Part shown: piece by piece, positions 9,515 through 17,760 of the stretch
Layout of the letters: every line of letters starts with the position of its first letter
Position numbering within the stretch: the stretch's first letter is position 1
Origin: VXYL01 sp963666465
Lineage (GTDB): Bacteria; Pseudomonadota; Gammaproteobacteria; Pseudomonadales; Azotimanducaceae
DNA: 64,000 nt
Direction of reading: 5' to 3'
Assembly (NCBI GenBank): GCA_963666465.1
Contig: OY762824.1
Location: 1,612,001 to 1,676,000, forward strand
The notes under the pieces: model-generated
What the model was told of the DNA's origin: nothing
The model's input: the letters and a program-made list of their open reading frames with translations, nothing else
Databases searched by the model: none
Made by a program: the position numbers and the translations under genes

Positions 9515-9872
9515 CCCGACACACAAACATTTCGTCCCCCACAACAATGGGAAATGTCTCACCTTGACCCGGCGCTCCACGCCTGCACGGCGATGGGGTC
9601 GCGAGTCCCGGCGCCGCCGCCGAACGCCCAGCCCTCCAACCTCACGCTGAACCGCGTCGCCCTCCCGAACGGCGATGTGGGAAATCGCCCATCGTGCGTG
9701 AGACCGAGTGTTCGTGCGTCGGAAAGGAGGCCCTGTCCCACCCGCGACACGCACTGAACGGCGTCACGCTCCCGAACGGCACCCGCGTGGGAGATTTCCT
9801 ACGCCGTGTAGGACGAAATGTTTGTGTGTCGGGAAACGGTGCCGCCGTGTAGGACGAAATGTTTGTGTCGGG
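9515..9872. mobile_element. Small terminal-inverted-repeat element (MITE-like), copy B
   Basis: The left end 9515-9537 and right end 9811-9833 are perfect 23-bp inverted repeats (inward CCCGACACACAAACATTTCG). A second, slightly shortened right end follows at 9852-9872 after an 18-bp spacer. The 319-bp core shares its interior with copies A and C, including an internal remnant of a right end near 9685-9722. It interrupts the PLD-like fragment on its left. No protein of its own is apparent. Confidence 0.65.
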
Positions 9873-10011
9873 AAAACCGGCCTCTCGACCTCCTCCAGGG
9901 AGGGCGTCACGCCTTTCGTCGCACCGCAAAGCGCGCCAAGCCCAACGCCTCCCATCACAAAAAGGACTCTCAATCAGCCAATCGTGATCTCTCGCTCTCG
10001 CAAGATGCGGG

Positions 10012-10724
10012 TCACTCAGCAGCCATGACAAGCTCCCGCCACTCCGAATCCTCGAAGAGCTCCACCTGCATTCCGTCGAGGTATTCCGACCAAGAGAACG
10101 GCACGATCTGCTCGTTGCCAACGGCATTCCAGACGCGAAGAAGGTCGATGCAATGGCGCAGCGGCACCGCCGTTGCCAAGGCTGTGCGCTCGGCAGCCGA
10201 CAGCGGCCGGACGGCGGAATACTCCTTGAGGATCCGCTTCACGAGAACGGGCTCGAAACGGCTCTTCGTCTCCGACACGGCGCACTGACCCCACTGCGTG
10301 ATCAGATGGGCAACGTCAAGCACCAGATGGTCCCGGTGCGCCGAGTCGAACTCAAGCAGCGCCGCGACTTGCCTGGAGTCGTCCACGAGCACGATCCAAG
10401 CTCCGGGACCGCCATGCACAACGCCGACGGGCAGTCGCGCACTGTCGCAGAACGCATGAAACCGCACGGCCGCCGAGTCGATCGCATTGAGCACGGATGC
10501 GGCTCGCCCGTCGGCCTTTGCCATGTCCAGTTCGGTCTTCCACGAGGCAAGGTTGGTGAGCCAGGGCGGCTCCCGATAGTCCAGTTCCTCGAGCCCCATC
10601 GCACTGACGTGAATCATCGCCACCAGACGCGCCATGGCCGCTGCCGTCTCAACGTAAGCGTCGGACGCCTCTGTTGGCGAGTAGTTGGGCCCTTCCTCGC
10701 CTTCGATCCGTTTGTGGCCTTTTC
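10012..10724 (-). pseudogene. Aminoglycoside phosphotransferase-like kinase, N-terminus lost to MITE C
   Basis: The C-terminal two thirds of an APH/choline-kinase-fold protein. Visible are the helical region VETAAAMARLVAMIHVSAMG, the catalytic-loop equivalent VHGGPGAWIVLVDDSR (usual HGDLHxxNxLxD) and the metal-binding strand equivalent AALLEFDSAHRDHLVLDVA (usual IDFxDA). The catalytic Asp of HGD is Gly and the Asp of IDF is Glu, so activity is doubtful even before truncation. The N-terminal ATP-binding lobe is missing: the reading frame enters MITE copy C at about 10725 and only element-derived sequence lies upstream. It ends at 10012. It is best treated as a pseudogene. Confidence 0.65.
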
Positions 10725-11042
10725 CCCGACACACAAACATTTCGTCCCACACAACAATGGGCAATGTCTCACCTTGACCCAACGCTCCACGCCTGCGCGG
10801 CGATGGGGTCGCGAGTCCCGGCAACCGCCGAACGCTCCGCCCCTCCAACCCCACGCTGAACCGCGTCACCCTCGCCGAACGGCGATGTGGGAAATCGCCC
10901 ATCGTGCGCGAGACCGAATGTTCGTGCGTCGGGAGGGAGGCCCTGTCCCACCCGCGACACGCGTTGAACGGCGTCACGCTCCCGAACGGCAACCGCGTGG
11001 GAGATTTCCTGCGCCGTGTAGGACGAAATGCTTGTGTGCGGG
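10725..11042. mobile_element. Small terminal-inverted-repeat element (MITE-like), copy C
   Basis: The left end 10725-10747 is identical to that of copy B. The right end 11021-11042 differs by one substitution and one missing base. The 318-bp length and interior match copy B closely. It has removed the 5' end of the kinase gene on its left and lies about 60 bp upstream of the TfdA-like gene on its right. Confidence 0.65.
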
Positions 11043-11103
11043 AACGCTGACGGACGTGCCCTGCAAAGCCGTGACATACTCAGAACCGGCGTTGGCAAGG
11101 GGG

Positions 11104-12204
11104 ATGGACATGGCCGAGGCATCGATGGTCGAGGGCGGCGGCGGGCTTCGGATCGAGCCGACGGGTGCGACCCTTGGCGCGCTGGTCACCGGCGTTCGGC
11201 TGGCCGAGGTGGGTGACGCACGTCGCCGGCGTCGGACACGGGGGTGCCTGGGTCCTGGTCACCGGCGTTCGGCTGGCCGAGGTGGGTGACGAGGACTGGG
11301 AGCGCATCGAAGCCGCCTTTCTCGATCGCGGCGTCCTGATCTTTCCTGGCCAGCACCTGACGACGAGCGGCAGATGGCGTTCGGCCGGCGCTGGGGCGAG
11401 TTGAACGAGTCGCAGGCGCTCAGCAACCGCCGCACGGACGGAACGCTTCGCGATGCCGACGATCCCCTGATGCGGCTCTTTCGCGGCAACGAGGGCTGGC
11501 ACACGGACAGCTCGTTCGAGGCGGTGTCGGCCAAGGCATCGATCCTGTCGGCGCGGCAGGTGCCCGACCGCGGCGGACAGACCGAATGGGCCGACATGCG
11601 CGCCCGCCTACGAGGCGCTGGACCAGACGACCCGCGAGTGCATTGCGGGCCTCGAGGCTTGCCACTCGCTGTACCACTCCCAGGAGAGCATCGGCGAATC
11701 GGCGAAAGCACGGCGCGGGCGCTCGCGGAACTGCACGCCATGGCCGGTTCGGGCACCAACTCGTCGCCCGGGCAGAGCGGCTACCGGCAGGAGACGAAGG
11801 TGCCGCTGCGGCCGCTGGTCAAGCTGCACCCCCAGACCGGCCGGCCCGCCCTCTGCATTGGCCGCCATGCCCACGGGATTCCCGGGCTCGACGAGGACGA
11901 ATCGCGCTCCCTGCTCGACCGGCTGCTTGCCGGCGCGTGTCGGGCGCCGCGCGTGTACGGCCATCGCTGGCAGGTCGGCGATGTCGTCATCTGGGACAAC
12001 CGACGGGTGTTGCACAGGGTACGGCCATGGCCCGCGGGCGAAGCGCGGGTGATGCACCACACCTCCGTCGCCGGCGATCCGGTGACGGAGGCGGCCTCGA
12101 ACCAAAGCCCCGCGCTCAGGCGGGCCGCGCGTTCATGCGGGCCGCGCCGGCAGGCACTCGTGCAACCGTTTCGCCGTGGGGAAGCGAGCCGGTATAGCGC
12201 GTAG
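11104..12204 (+). pseudogene. TfdA/TauD-type 2-oxoglutarate dioxygenase, multiply frameshifted
   Basis: The start (ATG 11104 or 11110 after GGCAAGGGGG) gives LRIEPTGATLGALVTGVRLA, the usual TauD N-terminus. A 73-bp duplication plus insert at 11182-11291 shifts the frame; without it the protein would read LAEVGDEDWERIEAAFLDRG. A second shift at about 11360 precedes MAFGRRWGELN. The iron motif HTDSSF (HxD) is present in NEGWHTDSSF. Two more shifts bracket YEALDQTTRECIAGLEACHS at 11605-11690. The distal His/Arg region is present as VIWDNRRVLHR and the end as EARVMHHTSVAGD. The enzyme would have hydroxylated a small substrate with Fe(II) and 2-oxoglutarate, but it is clearly inactivated. Confidence 0.75.
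11182..11291 (+). repeat. 37-bp direct duplication flanking a unique 36-bp insert (spacer-like unit 2)
   Basis: Positions 11182-11218 and 11255-11291 are identical over exactly 37 bp, with mismatches directly outside on both sides. The 36 bp between (11219-11254) have no counterpart in the TfdA reading. The unit starts CTGGTCACCGG, ends GGTGACG and contains an internal inverted repeat (TCGGC/GCCGA), as CRISPR repeats often do. Deleting 73 bp restores the protein frame. Geometry matches the resident CRISPR array. Confidence 0.65.
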
Positions 12205-12260
12205 CAGCGCGAAAGCCCAAGTGGTAGGCTTCAGGCGAAACGGTCGGGGCAGGTCGCAGG

Positions 12261-12443
12261 ATGGCAGCCGCAAAGAAACGTATGCTTGATGAGAGCACGC
12301 CTGTGCCGGAGAAGCCGCAGGTCCGCACGAGGTGGCTTGACGGTTCGAAGTTCGTAGACCCAGACGACCTTGGCAGGAGCAAGGTGTTCCACAATACAGT
12401 GAAGGCGTTCGGGAAGATCAGAACGGTGCATACGCCGGAATAG
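12261..12443 (+). CDS. Small protein, unknown
   Basis: A 60-residue reading frame starting MAAAKKRMLDESTPVPEKPQ, rich in Lys, Arg and Pro and without signal or membrane segment. It ends at TAG 12441-12443. The next frame (12486-13145) is in the same phase, and the codons between them translate sensibly (HGFVQDILALVLPG). Either these are two adjacent genes or one gene carries a nonsense mutation at 12441. The sequence AGGTCGCAGG lies before the ATG. I do not recognise the family. Confidence 0.35.
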   Translation: MAAAKKRMLDESTPVPEKPQVRTRWLDGSKFVDPDDLGRSKVFHNTVKAFGKIRTVHTPE

Positions 12444-12485
12444 GTCCACCGCCCGCATGGCTTTGTCCAAGACATTCTCGCGCTC

Positions 12486-13145
12486 GTGCTGCCGGGCGCA
12501 TTGTTCAGTTTGGTTGCGCACTCTGCCCGGCTGCGGTTGCGGCGTGTGGAAGGGTACGCCCTCTTGTTCTACACGCTGCTCGCTGGATGGGTGATTCAAG
12601 GGGCAACCGGGTTGGCGAACGACCTGTTGCTGATCACGTTGGAGTGGGCGGGCTTCGCGCCCATCATCCTCCTTGAGGCGGATGCCTTCCGAGCCGCAGC
12701 AGTTTCGGGCGGCATGCTCGTTGCCTTGTTCGCCGCAATTGCGGTCAACTGCGTTCGGCACATAGATGACGTATCGAGGGAGGTCGCGAGAGAGTCCGGT
12801 GAGTTCAGCGAGTTGACGTACCAGTTGGCGATTGCGAGGACGAGTCCGGTGGAGATCACGTTGGAGACTGGGAAGTCGTATGTAGGTATCCCCGTCGCGT
12901 CGCGCGTGGCGATGAAGCATGAGGACGATCTTCGGCTCGTGCCGCTGATGAGCGGATATCGCGACGAGCAGCAGGAGCTTAGGATCACGACGAACTATGC
13001 CGCGAAGCAGGATGACGAACTGATGGCTGGGCGCAGCTTGCCTCTCGGTGACTTCGTGGTCGCGTTGCCCAAGAGTCGGATCGTGTCTGCACGTCCATTC
13101 GATGTTGAGCTTTTCCAAGCTATGTTCGAGCACTCCGAAGCGTGA
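12486..13145 (+). CDS. Membrane protein with cytosolic C-terminal domain, DUF6338-like
   Basis: A 219-residue protein with two or three hydrophobic segments in its first 90 residues (LPGALFSLVAHSA, YALLFYTLLAGWVIQG, GGMLVALFAAIAVN) and a soluble C-terminal domain. The latter contains VEITLETGKSYVGIP and LRLVPLMSGYRDEQQELRIT. This arrangement and the ITLxxGKxYVG / PLxSGYRD motifs recall the DUF6338 group, a tentative match from memory. GTG 12486 is the first downstream start, but in-frame codons upstream to 12444 also look coding. It may therefore be the distal part of a gene interrupted at 12441. Function unknown. Confidence 0.5.
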   Translation: MLPGALFSLVAHSARLRLRRVEGYALLFYTLLAGWVIQGATGLANDLLLITLEWAGFAPIILLEADAFRAAAVSGGMLVALFAAIAVNCVRHIDDVSREVARESGEFSELTYQLAIARTSPVEITLETGKSYVGIPVASRVAMKHEDDLRLVPLMSGYRDEQQELRITTNYAAKQDDELMAGRSLPLGDFVVALPKSRIVSARPFDVELFQAMFEHSEA

Positions 13146-13314
13146 TGGCAGGCGCACGTTGGCGAGGATGTCGTGGGTGTCGCTGACGACGCTGATTTGC
13201 GTGGCGGATGCCTAAACGCGAAGACGCAGCACCCACCGCCTAGAGCGGCGGGCTGACTGACTCTTCGGCCTTGCGGCGCCCCCTGCTGTCGGGGCACCGA
13301 GGGTTGGGCGCCCC

Positions 13315-13548
13315 TCAGGAAGCCCTTTCGAGAATGTGGATGCCGCAGGCGCCGCCGAGGCCGATTACGTGGGTGAGGCCGATTCGGGCGCCCTCCACTT
13401 GTCGTTCGCCGGCTTCGCCGCGCAGGTGCGTCGAGACCTCGTAGATGTTGGCGAATGCCGGTGGCGCGAGCGGGTGGCCCTTGAAGAGCAGGCCGCCGGA
13501 TACGTTCACCGGAATCTTGCCGCCGACTTCCACCTCGCTGCCCATGAC
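13315..13548 (-). pseudogene. Thiolase (SCP-x/acetyl-CoA acetyltransferase type), C-terminal fragment
   Basis: The minus-strand product reads VSGGLLFKGHPLAPPAFANI and continues IYEVSTHLRGEAGERQVEGA, ending in GGACGIHILERAS. This is the C-terminal end of a thiolase, where NxSGGLxxxGHPxGATGxxxxxE and the catalytic Cys/His loop are expected. The usual GATG has become APPA, and the N-terminal 300 residues are absent. Upstream sequence immediately becomes the promoter region of the LolA-like gene on the other strand. It is a truncated relic. Confidence 0.7.
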
Positions 13549-13622
13549 TTGAAAGGCACTTCATCGCACCGGGGGATCTGCCGCAGCGATGTACAATCCG
13601 CGGGTCAATCGAGGAGTTCGAG

Positions 13623-14411
13623 ATGCGTAACGCCCGGATGGCATCGCTTGCGTTTGCCGGCGTCCTGTTGGCGACTCTTTCCTCGCCGGCCGTGGCCGAG
13701 GGGGAGATTCCCAGGGCGTCCGTGGATGCCACCGCAATGGAGCTCCTTCAAGGTGCCCTCGAACTCACCCGCGGCGCGTCTTCCTACACGCGCATGGCCA
13801 TGAAGATCCACCGCCCCGAATGGGAGCGGAACATGGAACTCGAGGCCTGGACCCAAGGCGAGGAAGACGCCCTCATCCGCTTCACCGCACCGGCCAAGGA
13901 CGCTGGCAATGCCACGCTCAAGCTTGCCGACAGCATGTGGACGTTCGTGCCGCAGCTGAAGCGGGAAGCGCGGCTGCCGTCGAGCATGATGTCGCAGAGC
14001 TGGGCCAGTTCCGACTTCTCCTACAACGATCTGTCCCGCAGCGACAACTACCTGCGCTACTACGACGTGGAGATCGTCGAGCGTGAGGAAAGCGAGGGAC
14101 ACACCATCTTCTCCCTGGAAATGACGCCCCACGACGACGCGCCCATCGTCTGGGGGCGAGAGACCATGAAGCTGCGCGACGACTACGTGATGCTGAGCCA
14201 GACCTTCCACGACCAGGACCTCATCGCCCTCAAGCAGATGCAAACCCGCAACATTGGCCCGATGGGCGGGCGCGAGATCCCTCTGGTGATGCGCATGTCC
14301 GACCTGGCCGAACCCGATCACTGGACCGAAGTCCGCTATCTCGAGGCCGACTTCGACGCCAACGTGCCGGCATCGAAGTTCACCCGCTTCGCCCTGCGCA
14401 GCGAACGCTGA
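13623..14411 (+). CDS. Outer-membrane lipoprotein-sorting protein, LolA-like
   Basis: A 262-residue protein with a Sec signal peptide (ARMASLAFAGVLLATLSSPA, cleavage after AVA). The rest is one LolA/VioE-fold domain: a helix with repeated acidic and aliphatic residues, then antiparallel strands (ALIRFTAPAKDAGNATLKL, MWTFVPQLKREARLPSSMM). The sequence DxSYNDLSRxxNY is typical of the COG2834-type periplasmic carriers encoded next to FtsX-like permeases. The start ATG 13623 follows GAGGAG. It opens a five-gene operon with two permeases, an ATPase and an outer-membrane protein. It is likely the soluble carrier that receives lipid or lipoprotein from the transporter; the cargo is not known. Confidence 0.75.
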   Translation: MRNARMASLAFAGVLLATLSSPAVAEGEIPRASVDATAMELLQGALELTRGASSYTRMAMKIHRPEWERNMELEAWTQGEEDALIRFTAPAKDAGNATLKLADSMWTFVPQLKREARLPSSMMSQSWASSDFSYNDLSRSDNYLRYYDVEIVEREESEGHTIFSLEMTPHDDAPIVWGRETMKLRDDYVMLSQTFHDQDLIALKQMQTRNIGPMGGREIPLVMRMSDLAEPDHWTEVRYLEADFDANVPASKFTRFALRSER

Positions 14412-14459
14412 CCCGAGGAACGCGCCGCAAGCCGCACGAGCCAAGGAGGCCACCGGAGC

Positions 14460-15746
14460 ATGGCTGCTGCCGACATCGCCCAGGCGCCACCCGTCGCCAA
14501 CTCCGCTGGCACCGGCAGCGTCGGCATGGGGCTGTACATGCGCGTGGCCTGGCGCAACCTCTGGCGCAACGGCCGCCGCACCTGGCTCACCGCTGGCGGC
14601 ATCGCCTTTTCGGTCTTCCTGTGTGTCGCCTTCATGTCGTTCCAGCTCGGCAGCTACGACGGCATGATCGACACGGCCACGGGCATGATGTCCGGGCACA
14701 TGCAGGTGCAGCACGAGGATTATCTGGACGATCCCAAGGTGGCGAACCGCATCGTCGCCGGCTCTGACCTGCTGCGGGAACTGGAAGATTCTCCGGACAT
14801 TGTCGCCGCCGCAGCGAGGGTCGAAGGCTTCGCGCTGGTGTCGGTGGGGGAACGCAGCTTCGGCGGACTCGTGATGGGGGTCGATCCGGTGCGGGAGCCG
14901 AAGGTGTCGGCCCTGTCCGGGCAAATCGTCGAGGGCGAATACTTGCCGCGTGCCGACAGCGCCTACGTCGGCAAGGCGCTCGGAACGAATCTCGGCCTCA
15001 AGATCGGCGACGAGATCTTCGTGCTCGGTTCCGCCCTCGAAGGCGGCGTCGCAGCGGCGGTCTTCAACGTGGATGGATTCTTCGACACGGGACAAGTGGA
15101 ACTCGACCGCAGCATCCTGCAGGTGCCGCTGTCGGCGGTGCAGTCCGCATTCGGCCTGGGCGACAGCGTGCATCGAATCGTGCTCATGGGAAAAAACGCA
15201 AACGACGCCACCGCCATCGCCCAGGGCCTGGCGCCAACGTTGCCGGAAGAGGTGCGCGTCCTCGACTGGGACAAGCTGCTGCCGGAACTCAGGCAGATGA
15301 TCCAGATGGACGCCGTCACTTCAGTCATCGTCTATGTGCTCTTGCTGGCCATCGTCACGCTGTCCGTGGCCAACAGCTTCACCATGACGGTGTTCGAGCG
15401 CACGCGAGAGTTCGGGATGCTGGTCGCCATCGGCATGAAGCCTGGGGGCATCGTCGCCATGATCGTCATCGAGGCACTTTGCATGTGGGTTGTGGGCACG
15501 GCCATTGGCGCGGCGGTCTCCTACGCCCTCATGATCGGTCTGGGGGCCGTGGGGGTGCCCATCGCCGGGCTTGAGGACATGGCCGGCCAATTCATGATGC
15601 CGGAGCGCATCCACCCGGAGGTCAGCTTCTTAACCCTTGGCACCGCGCCAGTGGTGTTGCTGGCGGGCACGCTCGTCGCCGGGCTGATTCCTGCCTTGCG
15701 CGTGCGGCGGTTGAAGCCGGTCGAGGCGCTGCGCGAGGAAGAGTGA
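14460..15746 (+). CDS. ABC permease of LolC/E-FtsX type, first subunit
   Basis: A 428-residue permease. It has an N-terminal helix after the conserved AWRNLWRNGRRTWLT, a large periplasmic MacB-like domain (about residues 65-275) and three C-terminal helices (VIVYVLLLAIVTLSVANSF, IVAMIVIEALCMWVVGTAIG, a last one after FLTLGTAPVV). It ends in the cytosolic RRLKPVEALREEE, the coupling-type tail of FtsX permeases. The start ATG 14460 lies after GGAGGCCACCGGAGC. With the second permease at 15775 it would form a heterodimer energised by the ATPase at 17059, extracting lipoprotein or lipid from the inner membrane. All neighbours are co-directional with short gaps. Confidence 0.85.
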   Translation: MAAADIAQAPPVANSAGTGSVGMGLYMRVAWRNLWRNGRRTWLTAGGIAFSVFLCVAFMSFQLGSYDGMIDTATGMMSGHMQVQHEDYLDDPKVANRIVAGSDLLRELEDSPDIVAAAARVEGFALVSVGERSFGGLVMGVDPVREPKVSALSGQIVEGEYLPRADSAYVGKALGTNLGLKIGDEIFVLGSALEGGVAAAVFNVDGFFDTGQVELDRSILQVPLSAVQSAFGLGDSVHRIVLMGKNANDATAIAQGLAPTLPEEVRVLDWDKLLPELRQMIQMDAVTSVIVYVLLLAIVTLSVANSFTMTVFERTREFGMLVAIGMKPGGIVAMIVIEALCMWVVGTAIGAAVSYALMIGLGAVGVPIAGLEDMAGQFMMPERIHPEVSFLTLGTAPVVLLAGTLVAGLIPALRVRRLKPVEALREEE

Positions 15747-15774
15747 TGGCCCCACGACGCACACCGGCGCGAGT

Positions 15775-16992
15775 TTGCCCGTGCCGCTGAAACTCCTGCT
15801 GCAACTGTCGTGGCGCAACCTGTGGCGCCACCGTCGCCGCAACGGCATCCTCGTGCTGGCGATTGCGCTGGCGGTCACCGGCGTCATGCTGATGAACACC
15901 CTCATGCGCGGCATGGCCGCCGGGATGCGCGAAGCGGTGATCGACAACCTCACCGGCCATGTCAAGGTCATCCACCCCGGCTACATGGCCGATCCCGGCA
16001 TCGGCCGCGGCTTCGAGCCCCAGGAGGGATGGGAGCAGGCGCTTGCCGATGTTCCGGTGGCAGGTTGGGCGCAGAGGGTGCGGGTGCCGGCGGTCATCAT
16101 GAGCGAACGGGAAACGCGCGGCGTTCAGCTCGTCGGGGTGGACCCGGCGCAAGAGGCCATTTCGTTCCTCGGCAGCCTGTCGGTGGAGGGCGAAGCCCTG
16201 AGCGGCGCGGAAGACCGGCGCATCGTCATCGGCGCCACGCTGGCGGAACAGCTCGAAACGTCGGTTGGCCGCCGCCTCGTCATCATGACCCAAGGCGCCG
16301 ACGGCCTGAATCGCGAGGCCGGCTATCGCATCGCCGGCACCTACGACACCGACAGCAATGCGCTCGAGAGGGTGTTCGTGTTCACCGGCGCGCAAACGGT
16401 CGCTAGGTTGCTGGATTCCCCGGCCGTGACCGAGGTGTCGCTCCGTCTCGAGAGCGGCGACGACATTCCACTGGCGCTCGCGGAACTGAATGCTGTCTTC
16501 GAGGACCTCGACGTCAAGGCATGGCAGGACTTGGAGCCGCAGGTGGCAAGCATGGTGTTGGTGGCCGATTTCAGCCTCTACATCATGTACTTCGTCATCA
16601 TGGGAGCCTTGGTCTTTGGCCTCGTCAACGCTCTCGCGACGGCGGTGATGGAACGGGTGCGGGAACTGGGGATGCTGCGGGCGCTGGGGATGAGGCCGCG
16701 CAGCGTGGTGGCGCAGGTGGTGGTGGAATCCACTCTGGTGATGACCGCAGGAGTGGTGGCGGGGCTGGCGCTTGCCATCGGCTGCTTTGTGCCGTTCGCG
16801 GACGGGATTGACTTGTCGGCGTTCAGCGAAACCATGGAGTTGATGGGCGTGCGCAACACCTTCACGCCACGGCTAGAAGTGGCCGACATGGTGACTGTGT
16901 TCCTGCTGAGCCTTGTGCTCGGGGTCCTCGCGAGCCTCTATCCCGCGCGCCGGGCGGTGAAGGTGACGCCGCTCGACGCCATGCGCCGCTAG
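15775..16992 (+). CDS. ABC permease of LolC/E-FtsX type, second subunit
   Basis: About 405 residues, homologous in layout to the preceding permease. The N-terminus LQLSWRNLWRHRRRNGILV leads into the first helix; a periplasmic domain follows to about residue 265, then three helices (YIMYFVIMGALVFGLVNAL, ESTLVMTAGVVAGLALAIG, VTVFLLSLVLGVLASLYPA). It ends RRAVKVTPLDAMRR. The start is uncertain between TTG 15775 and GTG 15781, which differ by two residues; the upstream ATG at 15746 is out of frame. It lies 28 bp after the first permease gene. Both carry the FtsX signature LGMLRALGMRPRSVV or equivalent. Confidence 0.85.
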   Translation: MPVPLKLLLQLSWRNLWRHRRRNGILVLAIALAVTGVMLMNTLMRGMAAGMREAVIDNLTGHVKVIHPGYMADPGIGRGFEPQEGWEQALADVPVAGWAQRVRVPAVIMSERETRGVQLVGVDPAQEAISFLGSLSVEGEALSGAEDRRIVIGATLAEQLETSVGRRLVIMTQGADGLNREAGYRIAGTYDTDSNALERVFVFTGAQTVARLLDSPAVTEVSLRLESGDDIPLALAELNAVFEDLDVKAWQDLEPQVASMVLVADFSLYIMYFVIMGALVFGLVNALATAVMERVRELGMLRALGMRPRSVVAQVVVESTLVMTAGVVAGLALAIGCFVPFADGIDLSAFSETMELMGVRNTFTPRLEVADMVTVFLLSLVLGVLASLYPARRAVKVTPLDAMRR

Positions 16993-17058
16993 CGCCCGCT
17001 CGCAAGCGAACGCCAACCTCGAACGCAGACGCAAAGACGACCGGAGAGAGAAAAGTCC

Positions 17059-17748
17059 ATGGCCGACCACGTTGTCGAATGCACAAGCGTCTCCCGCACC
17101 TATCAAGACGATGCGGTGCCGGTGCATGCGCTGCGCGGCGTCGATTTCACGCTTAAGGCGGGGGAGTTCGTCAGCCTCGCCGGACCTTCGGGTTCCGGCA
17201 AGTCCACCCTGTTGCATGTCATCGGCGGCCTGGACCGCCCCGACGAGGGTGCCGTCGCGGTGGGTGGCGAGGATGTCACCGCCTTGGGCGACAGCGAACT
17301 TGCCGACTTGCGCCTGCGCAAGATCGGCTTCGTGTTTCAGGCCTACAACCTCATTCCGGTGCTGTCGGCGCGAGAGAACGTGGAGTTCATCATGCAGCTT
17401 CAGGGTGTCGACGCCGCCGAGCGAGGCGAACGGGCGCTCGGCACTCTCGATTCGCTCGGCATGCGTGATCTGGCCGACCGGCGCCCCGGCGAGATGTCCG
17501 GCGGCCAGCAGCAGCGAGTGGCCATTGCTCGCGCCATTGTCACCAACCCCGTGCTGCTCCTGGCCGACGAGCCAAGCGCCAACCTCGACACCGGCACCAC
17601 AGGCGAGTTGCTTGAACTGCTCAAGCGCTTGAACAAGGAACGGGGCGTGACCATCCTCACCGCCACCCACGACCCAATGGTGATGGGCTATGCAACCCGA
17701 CAGGTGCATCTGCGCGACGGCGAGATCGTGGCCAACAAGGCCGCATAG
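17059..17748 (+). CDS. ABC transporter ATP-binding protein, LolD-like
   Basis: A 229-residue ATPase of the MacB/LolD type. Walker A is GPSGSGKST (about residues 40-48), the Q-loop lies in GFVFQAYNLIPVL, the signature is MSGGQQQRVAIARAI, Walker B is LLLADEPSANLD and the switch histidine is in TATHDP. The preceding AGAGAGAAAAG may serve as ribosome site. It would drive the two FtsX-type permeases encoded directly upstream. All catalytic motifs are intact, so the transporter is expected to be functional. Confidence 0.9.
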   Translation: MADHVVECTSVSRTYQDDAVPVHALRGVDFTLKAGEFVSLAGPSGSGKSTLLHVIGGLDRPDEGAVAVGGEDVTALGDSELADLRLRKIGFVFQAYNLIPVLSARENVEFIMQLQGVDAAERGERALGTLDSLGMRDLADRRPGEMSGGQQQRVAIARAIVTNPVLLLADEPSANLDTGTTGELLELLKRLNKERGVTILTATHDPMVMGYATRQVHLRDGEIVANKAA

Positions 17749-17760
17749 GGCCTGGTACCC

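Noticed and set aside
9803..9872. Duplicated GCCGTGTAGGACGAAATG with 41-bp period as a spacer-like scar
   Set aside because: It is a repeated MITE right end; the period and insert length do not fit the 37/36-38 pattern.
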